This document shows, piece after piece, positions 32,045-40,902 of a DNA stretch of 64,000 bases. Under the pieces are notes generated by a model that saw nothing but the letters and a program-made list of their open reading frames with translations, did not search any database and was not told the origin of the DNA. Position 1 is the stretch's first letter; each line of letters begins with the position of its first letter. A program made the position numbers and the translations under genes. Source of the stretch: Streptomyces nigrescens (lineage in GTDB: Bacteria; Actinomycetota; Actinomycetes; Streptomycetales; Streptomycetaceae); the NCBI GenBank assembly GCA_024349765.1, contig AP026073.1:3162001-3226000 (forward strand), in the 5' to 3' direction.

Positions 32045-34105
32045 ATGAATTCACACGACATGAGCACTCCCCACGTGACCGTTCCGAGCACGAGCGACCC
32101 CGACGCATCGGGCGAGAAGCAACACGCCTCCGATGCCTTACCTGCCACGCGTCCTGCGTCTCGGTCGCACGAGACGCAGCCCTCACGGCGCGCCGTGGTG
32201 ACGGCGACCGGCGCGTCGGCGCTCGCTGCCGGATTGACCGCCGCCTCCATCGCACCCGCGACCGCACTGAGCCCCGCCATCGCACCCTCCGCGGCGCCGG
32301 CCGCAGTGCCGCCTGGCATCGACCCCAGGGCGTACACCACAGTCGCCCGCGCCATCGCCGTCTACGACGAGCACGACAGATCGCTCGTCCCGACCTACCT
32401 GAAGGCCGTCGAAAACGGCCTGCCCACCAGCCGCGCGAAGGCAACGAAGCGGGTCCTGGTCGTCGGGGCCGGCCCGGCCGGCCTGCTGGCAGCCAACCTG
32501 CTCCATCGGGCAGGCCACGACGTCGTCGTGATCGAGGCCAACGGCAATCGCGTCGGCGGGCGCATCAAGACGTTCCGCAAGGGCGGCCACGAAAAGGGGG
32601 AGCAGCCCTTCGCCGATCCCCAGCAGTACGCCGAAGCCGGTGCCATGCGGCTGCCCGACAGTCACCCCCTCCTCATGGCACTGCTCAAGAAGTTCGGCCT
32701 CCCGCTCCAGGAGTTCTACCTGGTGGACGTGGAGGTGGAGAACCCCACGAAGAAGGCCAACCGTGCCTGGATCCACGTCAATGGCATCCACATGCGCCGG
32801 GCCGACTACGAGAAGAACCCTGCACAAATCAACGACACCTTCGGTGTCACGGGCCCCCACCGCACGAAGACCGCATCCGCCATCCTCGCGCAGGCCCTCG
32901 AACCCGCATTCCGGCTCATCCGAGGAAAAGAAGGGGCAGCCCTCGTCAAGGGATGGGCCAAGATCCTCCAGAAGTACGGCCACTGGTCCATGTACCGGTA
33001 CCTCACCGAAGTCGCCGAGCTCGACACCAGGACCATCGACCTCATCGGCACCATCCAGAACCTGACCTCACGGCTGCACCTGTCCTTCACCCACAGCTTC
33101 CTGTCCAGCGCGCTGATCGACCCCAAGACCAAGTTCTGGGAGATCAAGGGCGGCACCGCGCTGCTCGCCGACGCGCTGTACAAGCCTGTGAAGGGGAAGG
33201 TGACCCTCGACAGGCGCGCCGTACGGATCGAACACCAGGCAGGCAAGGTCCGGGTGCACACCGTTTCCGAGGACTGCCAGACAGGCAAGGGCGGTGTCAC
33301 GGAGGTCTTCGAGGGCGACGAGGCGATCATCACCGTCCCGTTCTCCGGACTGCGGCACGTGACCTTCGACCCTCCGCTCACCTACGGCAAGCGCCGGGCC
33401 ATCACGGAACTGCACTACGACGCCGCGACCAAGGTGCTGCTGGAGTTCTCCCAGCGCTGGTGGGAGTTCACCGAGGCGCAGTGGAAGGAGGCACTGAACT
33501 CCATCGCGGACAATCTCTACGACAAGTACAAGGCCGGCGCGGTCAAGGACGGCCGGTACCTCGGCGCGCACAAGTCCGTGCGGGACCTGGGGGTGACGAT
33601 CCCCGACGAACTCAGGAAATGCTTTGCCGTCTTCCGGCCAGTCATGGGCGGCGAGCCGGGTGCCGCTCATATCCGTGGCGGCGGCAACGTGAGCGACAAC
33701 GCCAACCGGTTCATGTACTTCGAGCACGCGCACCCTGTAGAGGGCAGCGACGGCGGCATCATGCTCGCCTCCTACAGCTGGTCCGACGACGCCCTCAAGT
33801 GGGATGCCTTCGCCGACGACGAACGGTATCTGCGCGCGCTCGCCGGAGTGCAGGCCGTCTTCGGCCGCCGGTGCGAGGTCTTCTTCACCAACAAGTGCAA
33901 GACACAGTCGTGGATGCGGGACCACTACGCCTACGGTGAGGCGTCCGTGCTCTTCCCTGGTCAGCACGCGGAACTGTTTCCTGACGTCCCCACATCCGAG
34001 GGGCCGTTGCACTTTGCGGGGGACCACACGTCCATCAAGCCCGCCTGGATCGAAGGCGCGTTGGAGTCTGCCGTCCGGACGGCATTGAAGGTCCACACGA
34101 GCTGA
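32045..34105 (+). CDS. Tat-exported flavin L-amino-acid oxidase, L-glutamate-oxidase-like
   Basis: The 686-residue protein has a twin-arginine signal ([23 protein letters not shown], Arg48-Arg49). The FAD site is [23 protein letters not shown], then [14 protein letters not shown] and [10 protein letters not shown]. Other segments ([72 protein letters not shown]) follow the Streptomyces L-glutamate oxidase pattern from memory. The internal loop cleaved in that enzyme is shortened, and the substrate-binding arginine region (TGPHRTKTA) is not in register, so glutamate specificity is doubtful. It would make a 2-oxo acid, ammonia and peroxide outside the cell. Confidence 0.88.
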   Translation: MNSHDMSTPHVTVPSTSDPDASGEKQHASDALPATRPASRSHETQPSRRAVVTATGASALAAGLTAASIAPATALSPAIAPSAAPAAVPPGIDPRAYTTVARAIAVYDEHDRSLVPTYLKAVENGLPTSRAKATKRVLVVGAGPAGLLAANLLHRAGHDVVVIEANGNRVGGRIKTFRKGGHEKGEQPFADPQQYAEAGAMRLPDSHPLLMALLKKFGLPLQEFYLVDVEVENPTKKANRAWIHVNGIHMRRADYEKNPAQINDTFGVTGPHRTKTASAILAQALEPAFRLIRGKEGAALVKGWAKILQKYGHWSMYRYLTEVAELDTRTIDLIGTIQNLTSRLHLSFTHSFLSSALIDPKTKFWEIKGGTALLADALYKPVKGKVTLDRRAVRIEHQAGKVRVHTVSEDCQTGKGGVTEVFEGDEAIITVPFSGLRHVTFDPPLTYGKRRAITELHYDAATKVLLEFSQRWWEFTEAQWKEALNSIADNLYDKYKAGAVKDGRYLGAHKSVRDLGVTIPDELRKCFAVFRPVMGGEPGAAHIRGGGNVSDNANRFMYFEHAHPVEGSDGGIMLASYSWSDDALKWDAFADDERYLRALAGVQAVFGRRCEVFFTNKCKTQSWMRDHYAYGEASVLFPGQHAELFPDVPTSEGPLHFAGDHTSIKPAWIEGALESAVRTALKVHTS

Positions 34106-34123
34106 CCGGAGGAAGGACCGCCC

Positions 34124-34157
34124 TGTCCGGCGCCCCACCGCACCGGGACGCCGGACA
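34124..34157 (+). terminator. Hairpin terminator after the oxidase
   Basis: TGTCCGGCGCCCC (34124-34136) pairs with GGGACGCCGGACA (34145-34157) with one mismatch, followed by a TTTT run at 34163-34166. Confidence 0.7.
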
Positions 34158-34185
34158 CGTCCTTTTCCCGACCTGGGGCACGCCG

Positions 34186-34532
34186 GGCAGATCGTCAACA
34201 ACACCTACCTGACGATCCTGAACACCGGCTTCCTGCGCAAGGCCGGCGAGTCCGAGGAGCGCATCACCGCCGTTTCCTCCTGGCAGGACGCCCCCTACTT
34301 CACCGACGCCGAACGTGCCGCCCTCGCCCTGGTGGAGGCCACCCTCCAGCCCGCGCCGCACGGCCAGGAGCGCGTCTCCGACGAGCTGTACACCGAGGTC
34401 GCCAAGCACTACGACGAGAAGGCACTGGCCACTCTCACCATCGCCATCGGCCAGATCAACTTCTTCATCGCCCTGGCCGTCATCGGCAAGCCCCAGCCGG
34501 TCACCTCCCTTGCGGACGAGCAGTGGGACTGA
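34186..34532 (+). pseudogene. 5'-truncated AhpD/carboxymuconolactone-decarboxylase-like remnant
   Basis: In one frame the sequence reads FLRKAGESEERITAVSSWQ, then APYFTDAERAALALVEATL and VAKHYDEKALATLTIAIGQINFF, which is the C-terminal half of an alkylhydroperoxidase-like (CMD) protein. The upstream half with the CxxC active site is missing, and no start codon with a ribosome site precedes it. The sequence left of about 34236 does not resemble the family. It is best read as a broken gene. Confidence 0.65.
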
Positions 34533-34583
34533 CCTGATCTGTGTCTGTCAGCGGGGTTGGCGGGTCCGTCGACCCCGGCGGCG

Positions 34584-34613
34584 TGAACCAACCGCCCGAG
34601 GATCCGGTATGAT
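34584..34613 (+). promoter_or_regulatory. Promoter for a candidate small RNA
   Basis: TGAACC (34584-34589), an 18-bp spacer and TATGAT (34608-34613) give a recognisable vegetative-type promoter. Transcription would begin near 34620. Confidence 0.5.
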
Positions 34614-34619
34614 CATCGC

Positions 34620-34757
34620 GTAGCTCCGGCCTGCGGGTGGGAGTCACGCGTCTGTGGTCCAAGGAAAGACGTCCACCAGCCGGTGGGAAATGCAGGTGCA
34701 AGGCCTGCCGGGCGCTCCAACAAAAGGTCTCTTCCCGCTCGGGAAGAGACCTTTTGC
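34620..34757 (+). ncRNA. Unidentified structured small RNA or orphan leader
   Basis: About 135 bases lie between a TATGAT promoter and a very strong intrinsic terminator, with no credible coding frame. Inside are several hairpins that can be seen by eye: CGTCT with AGACG (around 34650-34672), CCACC with GGTGG (around 34675-34686) and GCAGG with CCTGC (around 34692-34708). GTGG before the first hairpin could also pair with CCACC, so alternative folds are possible as in attenuators. I could not match it to a known family. The next gene is a DUF1877 protein about 200 bases downstream, beyond the terminator. Confidence 0.55.
34722..34755 (+). terminator. Strong intrinsic terminator of the candidate small RNA
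   Basis: AAAAGGTCTCTTCCC (34722-34736) pairs perfectly over 15 bp with 34741-34755, a four-base loop between, ending in TTTT. The A-run and T-run make it effective in either direction. Confidence 0.85.
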
Positions 34758-34956
34758 GTGACGGCTCGGCACGGCGGTCTCCGCTCAGCGCCACCGCGGT
34801 CACCTTCCGCCAGGCATCGCCTGGCGTGACCTGAGGCAGAGCTTCATCGGCTGCCCGCCCCGCTTCCGTACCTACGCTCACGCTGTCAGTGCAGCGTGGA
34901 ACACTCGTTCGTTGAAGCGATGGGTCGATCTCAACTCGATGATGGGGGCTGCCTTC

Positions 34957-35430
34957 ATGGGCATGGTCATCTCGTTCACGTGCGTGACACCGGAGGAACT
35001 GGACAGGGCCGAGAAGGACGCCGAGTGGGCGAGGGAGTTCCTCTGGGAGGTCGACGAGCTCCGGCCGGACAACCCCGGCGCCTACCTCGACAAGGCCTGG
35101 GCCGGCCTGGAGTTCCTGCTCGGCGAGGCCGATGAGCCCCTTGAGTTCCTGATGGACGGTTACCAGATAGACGACGAAGGCACGCTGTTCAGCTGGAGCG
35201 TCGAGAGTGTTCAGGACATGGCGAAGCGGCTGGGCGCGCTGCCGTGGGAGCGGTTGGTCAGCCATTACGACCCGGCTCGGATGGCCGAGGAAGAGGTGTA
35301 CCCCAACATCTGGGATCCCGAGGACGACGACGAACCCGAATATCTGAAGGGCGCCTACGAGACGCTGGTGGGCTTCTTCGACGCCACGGCCCGCTTGAAG
35401 TCGGCGGCGCTGATGAGCTTCAGCTTCTGA
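34957..35430 (+). CDS. DUF1877 (YfbM-like) protein
   Basis: The ATG at 34957 (MGMVISFTCVTPEELD) fits the family start and has GGGGG eight bases upstream; 157 residues. DUF1877 proteins begin MGM and carry YLDKAWAGLEFLL, as here, followed by LFSWSVESVQDMAKRL and an acidic region (EVYPNIWDPEDDDEPEY). They are small cytosolic proteins of unknown function, often found near immunity or toxin-like loci. Longer upstream starts were rejected for lack of a ribosome site. Confidence 0.88.
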   Translation: MGMVISFTCVTPEELDRAEKDAEWAREFLWEVDELRPDNPGAYLDKAWAGLEFLLGEADEPLEFLMDGYQIDDEGTLFSWSVESVQDMAKRLGALPWERLVSHYDPARMAEEEVYPNIWDPEDDDEPEYLKGAYETLVGFFDATARLKSAALMSFSF

Positions 35431-35487
35431 CGGGGTTCTGGCGGCACTTGGTGGTCTTCGCCCTCTGGGGTGGCAGCATGCCGTGTC

Positions 35488-35682
35488 ATGGCAGACGACA
35501 GCACGACGGGGTTCAGGGCGGGCCGGACGGGACTCATCATCAGGATCCCGGAAGCGGAGCCGGCCGTCCGCGCATGGCGCGAACGGTTCGATCCGTCGGC
35601 CCGAGCAGGGGTTCCAGCACATGCCATGGTGCATGACGGCGCGAAGTGGCAAGAGAGGGCGTCGTTCGCACTCCGGGAATGA
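35488..35682 (+). pseudogene. Fragment of a 2'-5' RNA ligase-like (2H phosphoesterase) gene
   Basis: From ATG 35488 the frame reads MADDSTTGFRAGRTGLIIRI, PEAEPAVRAWRERFDPSA and AGVPAHAMVHDG, which is the N-terminus of actinobacterial 2H-phosphoesterase-like proteins up to the first His (normally HVTVLFPF). After that the sequence is unrelated and stops at 35682. Only about 50 of roughly 180 residues remain, so it is a remnant. Confidence 0.6.
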
Positions 35683-35795
35683 GGGGGATCGCGGCATGGC
35701 CAGGGCCTATCACCAGCCACGTTCCGCGGCCCTTTTTCGTCAAGGAACACGGTGCGGGTGGCAGGGCGAAAGGGGGATTCCTCCGGAAACGACGG

Positions 35796-36566
35796 CTATG
35801 CGGCGCACGAGGTCCCCGGGAACCCCGGTGTGCGCCAGGTCTCGCCGTCACCCGTGATCGCGAGACCCTCGTATCCGTCGAGTCCCTCCAGCCAGTCCTG
35901 CGCCCCCGCGCCCATGGCGAACGCCGCGGTGGCGTAGGCGTCGGTTGTGGTCAGGCCGGGGCCGACCACGGTGACGGATGCGGGGCCGGCGGCGGGAGCG
36001 CGGGTGTGGGGGTCCAGGATGTGGGGGCCGCGCTCGGCGCTGCCGGAGGTGGCGACGGCCAGGTCGCGGCCGGTGACGACGGCGCACAATTCCCCCGGGC
36101 GCAGCGGATGGGCGATCCCGACGCGCCACGGGATTCCGGGCGCCGCCTCCCCGCTGAGCTGAAGGTCCCCACCGCCGTTCACGCAGGTGTGGTGGGCGCC
36201 GGCCGCCCGCAGGAGCTGTCCGGCGCGTTCGACCGCCCAGCCCTTCACCAGCCCGGACGGGTCGAGAGTGCCGCCCGGGGTGGCGCTGAACCAACCGCGG
36301 GTGGCGGTTCCCACCCGCTCGCAGAGGTCGAGGACCTCGCGCACCTCCGCGGGGCAGTCGTCGAGTCCGATCTCGCCGCGGGCGAGCCGGCTGATGGCGC
36401 TGTCGGAGCGGTACGTCGAGAAGACCTCGTCGACGTGGTGGAGCCAGGCGACGGCGTCGTGTACGGCGGCCTCGATGGCGGGGGTGCGCGTGTCGCGGAC
36501 GTCGAAGGAGAACACCGTGCCCATCGCCTCCTCGACGTGGCGCAGGCCGCGCCGGAACTCAGACAC
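35796..36566 (-). CDS. apbE: FAD:protein FMN transferase (ApbE family)
   Basis: The 256-residue protein starts at GTG 36566 and overlaps the FMN-binding gene by eight bases. ApbE marks: MGTVFSFDV, VFSTYRSDSAISRLARGE, DPSGLVKGWAVERA, VNGGGDLQ and the C-terminal TTTDAYATAAFAMG with the Mg-binding Asp/Thr. ApbE enzymes attach FMN covalently to Thr/Ser in a DGASGAT-like site, and the adjacent gene encodes such a target. Together with the flavocytochrome gene it forms an electron-transfer unit. It lacks a lipoprotein signal, so it may work inside or be exported in another way. Confidence 0.9.
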   Translation of the reverse strand: MSEFRRGLRHVEEAMGTVFSFDVRDTRTPAIEAAVHDAVAWLHHVDEVFSTYRSDSAISRLARGEIGLDDCPAEVREVLDLCERVGTATRGWFSATPGGTLDPSGLVKGWAVERAGQLLRAAGAHHTCVNGGGDLQLSGEAAPGIPWRVGIAHPLRPGELCAVVTGRDLAVATSGSAERGPHILDPHTRAPAAGPASVTVVGPGLTTTDAYATAAFAMGAGAQDWLEGLDGYEGLAITGDGETWRTPGFPGTSCAA

Positions 36567-36999
36567 CGGCCCGGTCCAGTGCGCTCTGCAGGGACTGGAC
36601 GTATCCCGCACTGGTGTAGCTGGCGCCGGACACGGCGTCGATGTGGGCGCTGTGCGCGCTCAGCGCCTCCTGTGTCAGGCGCGGCAGGGCGTAGGCAGCG
36701 ATCTCACGGTCGCGACCGTTCTCGGACGGGGCGTGCAGCACCTTGACGGCGGTCAGCCGGCCGGCCTTGACGGTGGCCGTGACCTGCACGGTGCCGTAGC
36801 GGGTGCGGATCGGGGCGCCGGTGTAGGTGCCGTCGGCCGGATGGCTGCCCTGGGACGGACGTCCGGAGGGCGTCGGAGCCGACGCGGCACCCGCCTGGGC
36901 CGGGTCGCCGGTCAGCGCGGCGGGCTGGTGCGGTTTGAGGGAGAGCAGGAGGACGACCAGTGCGCTGGTCGACGCTGCGGTCAGAACGGCTCGGCGCAC
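36559..36999 (-). CDS. FMN-binding domain protein (likely covalent FMN carrier)
   Basis: A 146-residue protein with an N-terminal signal/anchor (RRAVLTAASTSALVVLLLSL), a Pro/Ser linker and an FMN_bind domain from about residue 55 (DGTYTGAPIRTRYGTVQVTATVKAGRLTAVKVLHAP). The flavinylation site is SGASYTS near residue 125. The GTG start at 36999 has GAGGAG upstream. It sits between ApbE and a ferric-reductase-like flavocytochrome and would accept electrons from that membrane protein outside the cell. Confidence 0.9.
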   Translation of the reverse strand: MRRAVLTAASTSALVVLLLSLKPHQPAALTGDPAQAGAASAPTPSGRPSQGSHPADGTYTGAPIRTRYGTVQVTATVKAGRLTAVKVLHAPSENGRDREIAAYALPRLTQEALSAHSAHIDAVSGASYTSAGYVQSLQSALDRAGV

Positions 37000-37008
37000 A
37001 GGGGCTCC

Positions 37009-38370
37009 TCAGAACTCGAACGACTCGTGGTGGATGTGGCGTCGGGGTATGCCGGCGCCGCGCAGCGCACGGCGGGCCGCGGTGGTCATGCCGGGCGGGC
37101 CGCACAGATACACCTCGTGCGCGGCCAGGTCCGGTACCAGGCGACTGAGCGCGCGTGCCGTCAACGGCGCGGAGTACGCGGCGGGTTCGTCGACGAAGTA
37201 GTGGACGGCCGCACCGCGGGCCGCGGCGATCGCATCGAGCTCGGGGCGCAACGCCAGGTCCTCGGGGCGCCGCGCCCGGTAGACGAGCGTGACCTCGCCG
37301 GGGAGGGTTTCGAAGAGCGCGCGCAGCGGGGTGATGCCCACGCCGCCCGCGAGCAGCAGCACCTTGGAGCGCCGCCGCCGTGCCTCGGTGAAGGCACCGT
37401 ACGGGCCCTCGGCCCACACCCGGGTGCCGGGCCGCAGCCGGGCCAGGGCCGCGCTGTGGCCGCCGGCCTCCTTCACCGTGATGCGCAGGTGGTGGGGGAG
37501 TGGCGGCGCGGAGAGGGAGTAGGGGTTGGCGGTCCACCACAGGCCCGGTGCCAGGAAGCGCCAGCGGAAGAACTGGCCCGGCCGGGCGCCGAGTTCCGTC
37601 AGCCGATGGCCGGTGAGGTGCACGGAGACCACGCCCGGCGCCTCCGGGCGGACCTCGGTGACCCGCAGGCGGTGGCGCAGGGCACGCCGTACCGGAACGG
37701 CGAAGCGGTACCAGACGATCAGTGCTGCCACCGCCGCGTACAGGGCGTACCAGCCGAGCTGGGCGGGCCGTCGCCCCACGAAGTCGGCGCCGTTGGAGAG
37801 TTGATGACCGAAGGCGAGGAAGATCGCCAGGTAGGTGGCGAAATGGAGGTAGTGCCAGGTCTCGTAGCTCATCCGGCGGCGGGCGGCCCGTGCGGAGACG
37901 GCACCGGTGCCCGCCAGCAGCAGGAAGCCCGCGGTGGCCTTGAGCATGTCCGGGTAGTCGAGGACGAGCGTGGTCGTCTCGTGCAGGACACCGCTCCGCG
38001 AGGTGAGGGTGTAGCCCCAGATGATCAGCAGGATGTGCGCGAGCACCAGTGAGACGGTGTAGCGGCCGCCTGCCGCGTGCCAGCGCGCCAGGCGGTCGGT
38101 GCCCAGGGTGTGGTCGAGCAGGGGAACGCGGGCCATCAGCGCGACCAGCACCGCGCAGGCGTAGCCGGCCAGCAGCCCGGTGATCCGGCCGGCGCCGGTC
38201 AGCCAGCCCGCCGGGCCCACGACCGACGCCGTACCGGTCCACCACAGGGCCAGCACGCCGGCCGCCCCTGCCCAGATCGCGAAGTGCACGAGCAGCGGCG
38301 CCGGCGACGGCGGCCACTGCGGCGGGGTGCGGCCGGTGGTGGTCCGGCGGGTGGCGGAGACGGTGCTCAT
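37009..38370 (-). CDS. Ferric-reductase-like transmembrane oxidoreductase (flavocytochrome with FAD/NAD domain)
   Basis: The ATG at 38370 has GGAAAG upstream; 453 residues. The N-terminal half has about six membrane helices with heme-ligating histidines (RWHAAGGRYTVSLVLAHILLIIWGY; SYETWHYLHFATYLAIFLAFGHQL). The C-terminal half is a ferredoxin-reductase-like module: FAD site PGQFFRWRFLAPGLWWTANPYSLS, NAD site LLLAGGVGITPLRALFE and YLCGPPGM. It moves electrons from cytosolic NAD(P)H across the membrane, here presumably to the FMN-binding protein. First gene of a three-gene operon, divergent from a two-component system. Confidence 0.9.
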   Translation of the reverse strand: MSTVSATRRTTTGRTPPQWPPSPAPLLVHFAIWAGAAGVLALWWTGTASVVGPAGWLTGAGRITGLLAGYACAVLVALMARVPLLDHTLGTDRLARWHAAGGRYTVSLVLAHILLIIWGYTLTSRSGVLHETTTLVLDYPDMLKATAGFLLLAGTGAVSARAARRRMSYETWHYLHFATYLAIFLAFGHQLSNGADFVGRRPAQLGWYALYAAVAALIVWYRFAVPVRRALRHRLRVTEVRPEAPGVVSVHLTGHRLTELGARPGQFFRWRFLAPGLWWTANPYSLSAPPLPHHLRITVKEAGGHSAALARLRPGTRVWAEGPYGAFTEARRRRSKVLLLAGGVGITPLRALFETLPGEVTLVYRARRPEDLALRPELDAIAAARGAAVHYFVDEPAAYSAPLTARALSRLVPDLAAHEVYLCGPPGMTTAARRALRGAGIPRRHIHHESFEF

Positions 38371-38412
38371 GAGGCTTTCCTTCCGTGGTCGGCGCCAGCG
38401 TCGCAGCGCAAC

Positions 38413-38467
38413 CTCTGAGGACTCTCTGAGCGGCCCTCCCGCCCGCCGATTCACAGGAAACTCAGAG
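38413..38467. promoter_or_regulatory. Direct repeats suggestive of an OmpR-type response-regulator site
   Basis: CTCTGAG at 38413-38419 and 38424-38430 are spaced 11 bp start to start, the usual spacing for OmpR/PhoB dimers. An inverted CTCAGAG occurs at 38461-38467. They lie between the flavocytochrome operon and the two-component genes. Confidence 0.5.
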
Positions 38468-38515
38468 CCGGCTCATACCTCCGCCTGCCACCGGGCGAGG
38501 GATGCTGGAGTCACC

Positions 38516-39250
38516 ATGCACACTCACCGCACTCCCGCCCCGCTGCACAGCGCCGACGGCTCGCCGGTACGGGTCCTCGTGGTCGACGACGAGCCGGACC
38601 TCACCGAAGTGCTCTCCGGCGCCCTGACCAGCGAGGGCTGGGAGGTCCGCAGCGCGGCCGACGGCGCCTCCGCGCTCGCCGTGGCCCGGAGCTTCCGCCC
38701 GCACGCCGTCGTCCTGGACTGGATGCTGCCCGACATCGACGGCCTGCAGGTGCTGCACCTGCTGCGCCGGGAGCTGCAGACGGTCTGCGTCCTCTTCCTC
38801 ACCGCGCGTGACGCCGTCGAGGACCGGATCGCCGGGATCACCGCGGGCGGCGACGACTACGTGACCAAGCCGTTCAGCCTGGAGGAGGTGCTGGCGCGGC
38901 TGCGCGGTCTGCTGCGCCGGGCCGGGATGGCTCACGAGCCGGACGGCGACCGGCTGGTCGTCGGCGACCTCGTGATGGACGAGGAGGCGCGGGAGGTCCT
39001 CCGCGCCGGCGAGCTCGTCGAACTGTCCCGCACCGAGTTCGAGCTGCTCCGCTTCCTGATGCGCAACCCCCGTCGGGTGCTGTCCAAGGCGCAGATCCTG
39101 GACCGCGTCTGGTCCTACGACTTCGGCGGCCGGTCCCACGTCGTCGAGCTCTACATCAGCTATCTGCGCAAGAAGATCGACGCCGGCCGGAGCCCGATGA
39201 TCCACACGGTCCGCGGCGTCGGCTACGTCCTCAAGCCGGAGCCCTCGTGA
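38516..39250 (+). CDS. OmpR/PhoB-family response regulator
   Basis: A 244-residue regulator starting at ATG 38516 (GGAG upstream). The receiver domain has DDEPDLTEVL, phosphoacceptor Asp68 in VVLDWMLPD, FLTARDA and the conserved Lys in DYVTKPFS. The C-terminal winged helix reads LSRTEFELLRFLMRNPRRVLSKAQILDRVWSYDFGGRSHVVELYISYLRKKID. Overlaps the kinase gene by four bases. Direct repeats in the divergent promoter suggest that it controls itself and the FMN electron-transfer operon. Confidence 0.95.
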   Translation: MHTHRTPAPLHSADGSPVRVLVVDDEPDLTEVLSGALTSEGWEVRSAADGASALAVARSFRPHAVVLDWMLPDIDGLQVLHLLRRELQTVCVLFLTARDAVEDRIAGITAGGDDYVTKPFSLEEVLARLRGLLRRAGMAHEPDGDRLVVGDLVMDEEAREVLRAGELVELSRTEFELLRFLMRNPRRVLSKAQILDRVWSYDFGGRSHVVELYISYLRKKIDAGRSPMIHTVRGVGYVLKPEPS

Positions 39251-40698
39251 AGCGGCTCGTCCCCCGCACCCTGCGCAGCCAGCTCACCGCCGGTCTGGTC
39301 GCCCTGCTGGCGCTGGCCTGCCTGGCAGTCGGCATCACCACGGTCGTCGCGCTCGAAGGGTTCCTGGTAGGCCGCCTGGACCAGCAACTCTCCGCCTCCG
39401 CGGGCCGGTTCGCGGTGAGCCTGGAGCACGAGGCCCGGCCGGACGCCGACAACCGGCCGGACACCCGCGGCCAGTCCGACGGCACCTTCGGCGCCCGGTT
39501 GCTGCGCGGCACGCCGACCCAGGCAGCGGTCGTCCGGGACCAGACGGACGCCAGGGTGCCGCTGTCCGCCGAGGACCGCCGCACGTTGGCGGCCCTGCCC
39601 ACCGACGGCTCCGGACACAGCATCCGACTGGCAAGCCTGGGCCGGTACCGCGTCAACGCGGTGTCCGGCGACGACCGCGACGTACTGATCACGGGCCTGC
39701 CGCTGCACCCGGTCGAGGAGACCGTGCACCGGCTGGAGGCGGTGGAAGCCGCGGTGTTCGGCGGGGCGCTGCTGGTCACCGGAGTCCTGGGCGCGCTGTG
39801 GGTACGGCTCTCGCTGCGGCCCCTGCGGCGCGTCACCACCACGGCCGCACGGGTCGCCGAGCTGCCGCTGGCCAGCGGCGAGGTGGCGATGCCGGCGCCG
39901 GTCCCGGTCGCCGACCCGCGCACCGAGGTCGGGCAGGTGGGTACCGCCCTCAACCGCATGCTCGGCCACGTCGGCAACGCACTGGAGCGTCGCCACGCCA
40001 GCGAGAACCGGCTCCGGCACTTCGCCGCCGACGCCAGCCATGAGCTGCGGACTCCGGTGGCAAATGTCCGCGGCCATGCGGAACTCGCCCTGCGGCACAC
40101 GGGGCCGGTACCCGGCGAGATCCGGCGTTCCCTGGAGCGGATCCAGGCCGAGTCGGAACGCATGAGCCGGCTGGTGGACGACCTCCTGCTGCTCGCCCGC
40201 CTCGACGCCGGCCGTGCGCTGGAACGCAAACCGGTGGATCTGACACGGCTCGTGCTCGACGCGGTCGACGACGCCCGGGCGGTCGGCCCCCGTCACCGGT
40301 GGCTGCTCGACCTCCCCGAGACGGCCGTGAACATGACGGGCGACGAACACCGCCTGCAACAGGTCGTCGCCAATCTGCTCGCCAACGCCCGGACGCACAC
40401 CCCACCGGGGACCGCCGTCACGGTGCGACTCGCCGCCGACGACCACGACGTCCGGCTGACGGTTCTGGACGACGGCCCCGGTGTGCCCGAGGAGATCCGG
40501 CCGGAGGTCTTCGGCCGCTTCGTCCGCGTCGACCACAGCCGCTCGCGTGCGGCCGGCGGCACCGGACTGGGGCTCGCCATCGTGGAGGCCGTCGTCACCG
40601 CCCACCACGGCCAGGTATCCCTGACGAGCCGCCCCGGCCACACCGAGTTCACCGTGACCTTCCCTCCGGCACCTTCCGGTTCCACGCCCCATCGATGA
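39247..40698 (+). CDS. Membrane sensor histidine kinase
   Basis: The GTG at 39247 overlaps the regulator stop (GTGA); 483 residues. Two membrane helices (about residues 14-36 and 165-187) flank an extracellular sensor region of about 125 residues. HAMP and HisKA follow, with the phosphorylated His265 in ADASHELRTPVANVRGHAE, then N-box QQVVANLLANARTHT, G1 DDGPGVP, and G2 GGTGLGLAIVEAV. Partner of the upstream response regulator. The signal is unknown; adjacency to a flavocytochrome operon hints at a redox or metal cue. Confidence 0.95.
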   Translation: MKRLVPRTLRSQLTAGLVALLALACLAVGITTVVALEGFLVGRLDQQLSASAGRFAVSLEHEARPDADNRPDTRGQSDGTFGARLLRGTPTQAAVVRDQTDARVPLSAEDRRTLAALPTDGSGHSIRLASLGRYRVNAVSGDDRDVLITGLPLHPVEETVHRLEAVEAAVFGGALLVTGVLGALWVRLSLRPLRRVTTTAARVAELPLASGEVAMPAPVPVADPRTEVGQVGTALNRMLGHVGNALERRHASENRLRHFAADASHELRTPVANVRGHAELALRHTGPVPGEIRRSLERIQAESERMSRLVDDLLLLARLDAGRALERKPVDLTRLVLDAVDDARAVGPRHRWLLDLPETAVNMTGDEHRLQQVVANLLANARTHTPPGTAVTVRLAADDHDVRLTVLDDGPGVPEEIRPEVFGRFVRVDHSRSRAAGGTGLGLAIVEAVVTAHHGQVSLTSRPGHTEFTVTFPPAPSGSTPHR

Positions 40699-40902
40699 CG
40701 TGACCTCCGTGCCTGAACGGGCACCGGGGACATGGCCGCCTGCTTCGCAGAGCAGCTGCGTCTGCTGCCGGTGGAAGAGCCCGGTGCGCGGCTGCCCCGT
40801 TCGGGTTGCCGAGCGCCACCCTCCCTCGTACCGCACAACCGATCTCCCTCCGGCGCGTTCATTGAACGAGGCACGACGAGACCAGGGGAGCGGAGACGGC
40901 CG

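Noticed and set aside
34602-34690. Possible tRNA or known riboswitch (T-box, cobalamin, TPP) near 34.6 kb
   Set aside because: No cloverleaf or CCA-proximal stem, and the conserved core sequences of these riboswitches are not present. Kept only as an unidentified structured RNA.
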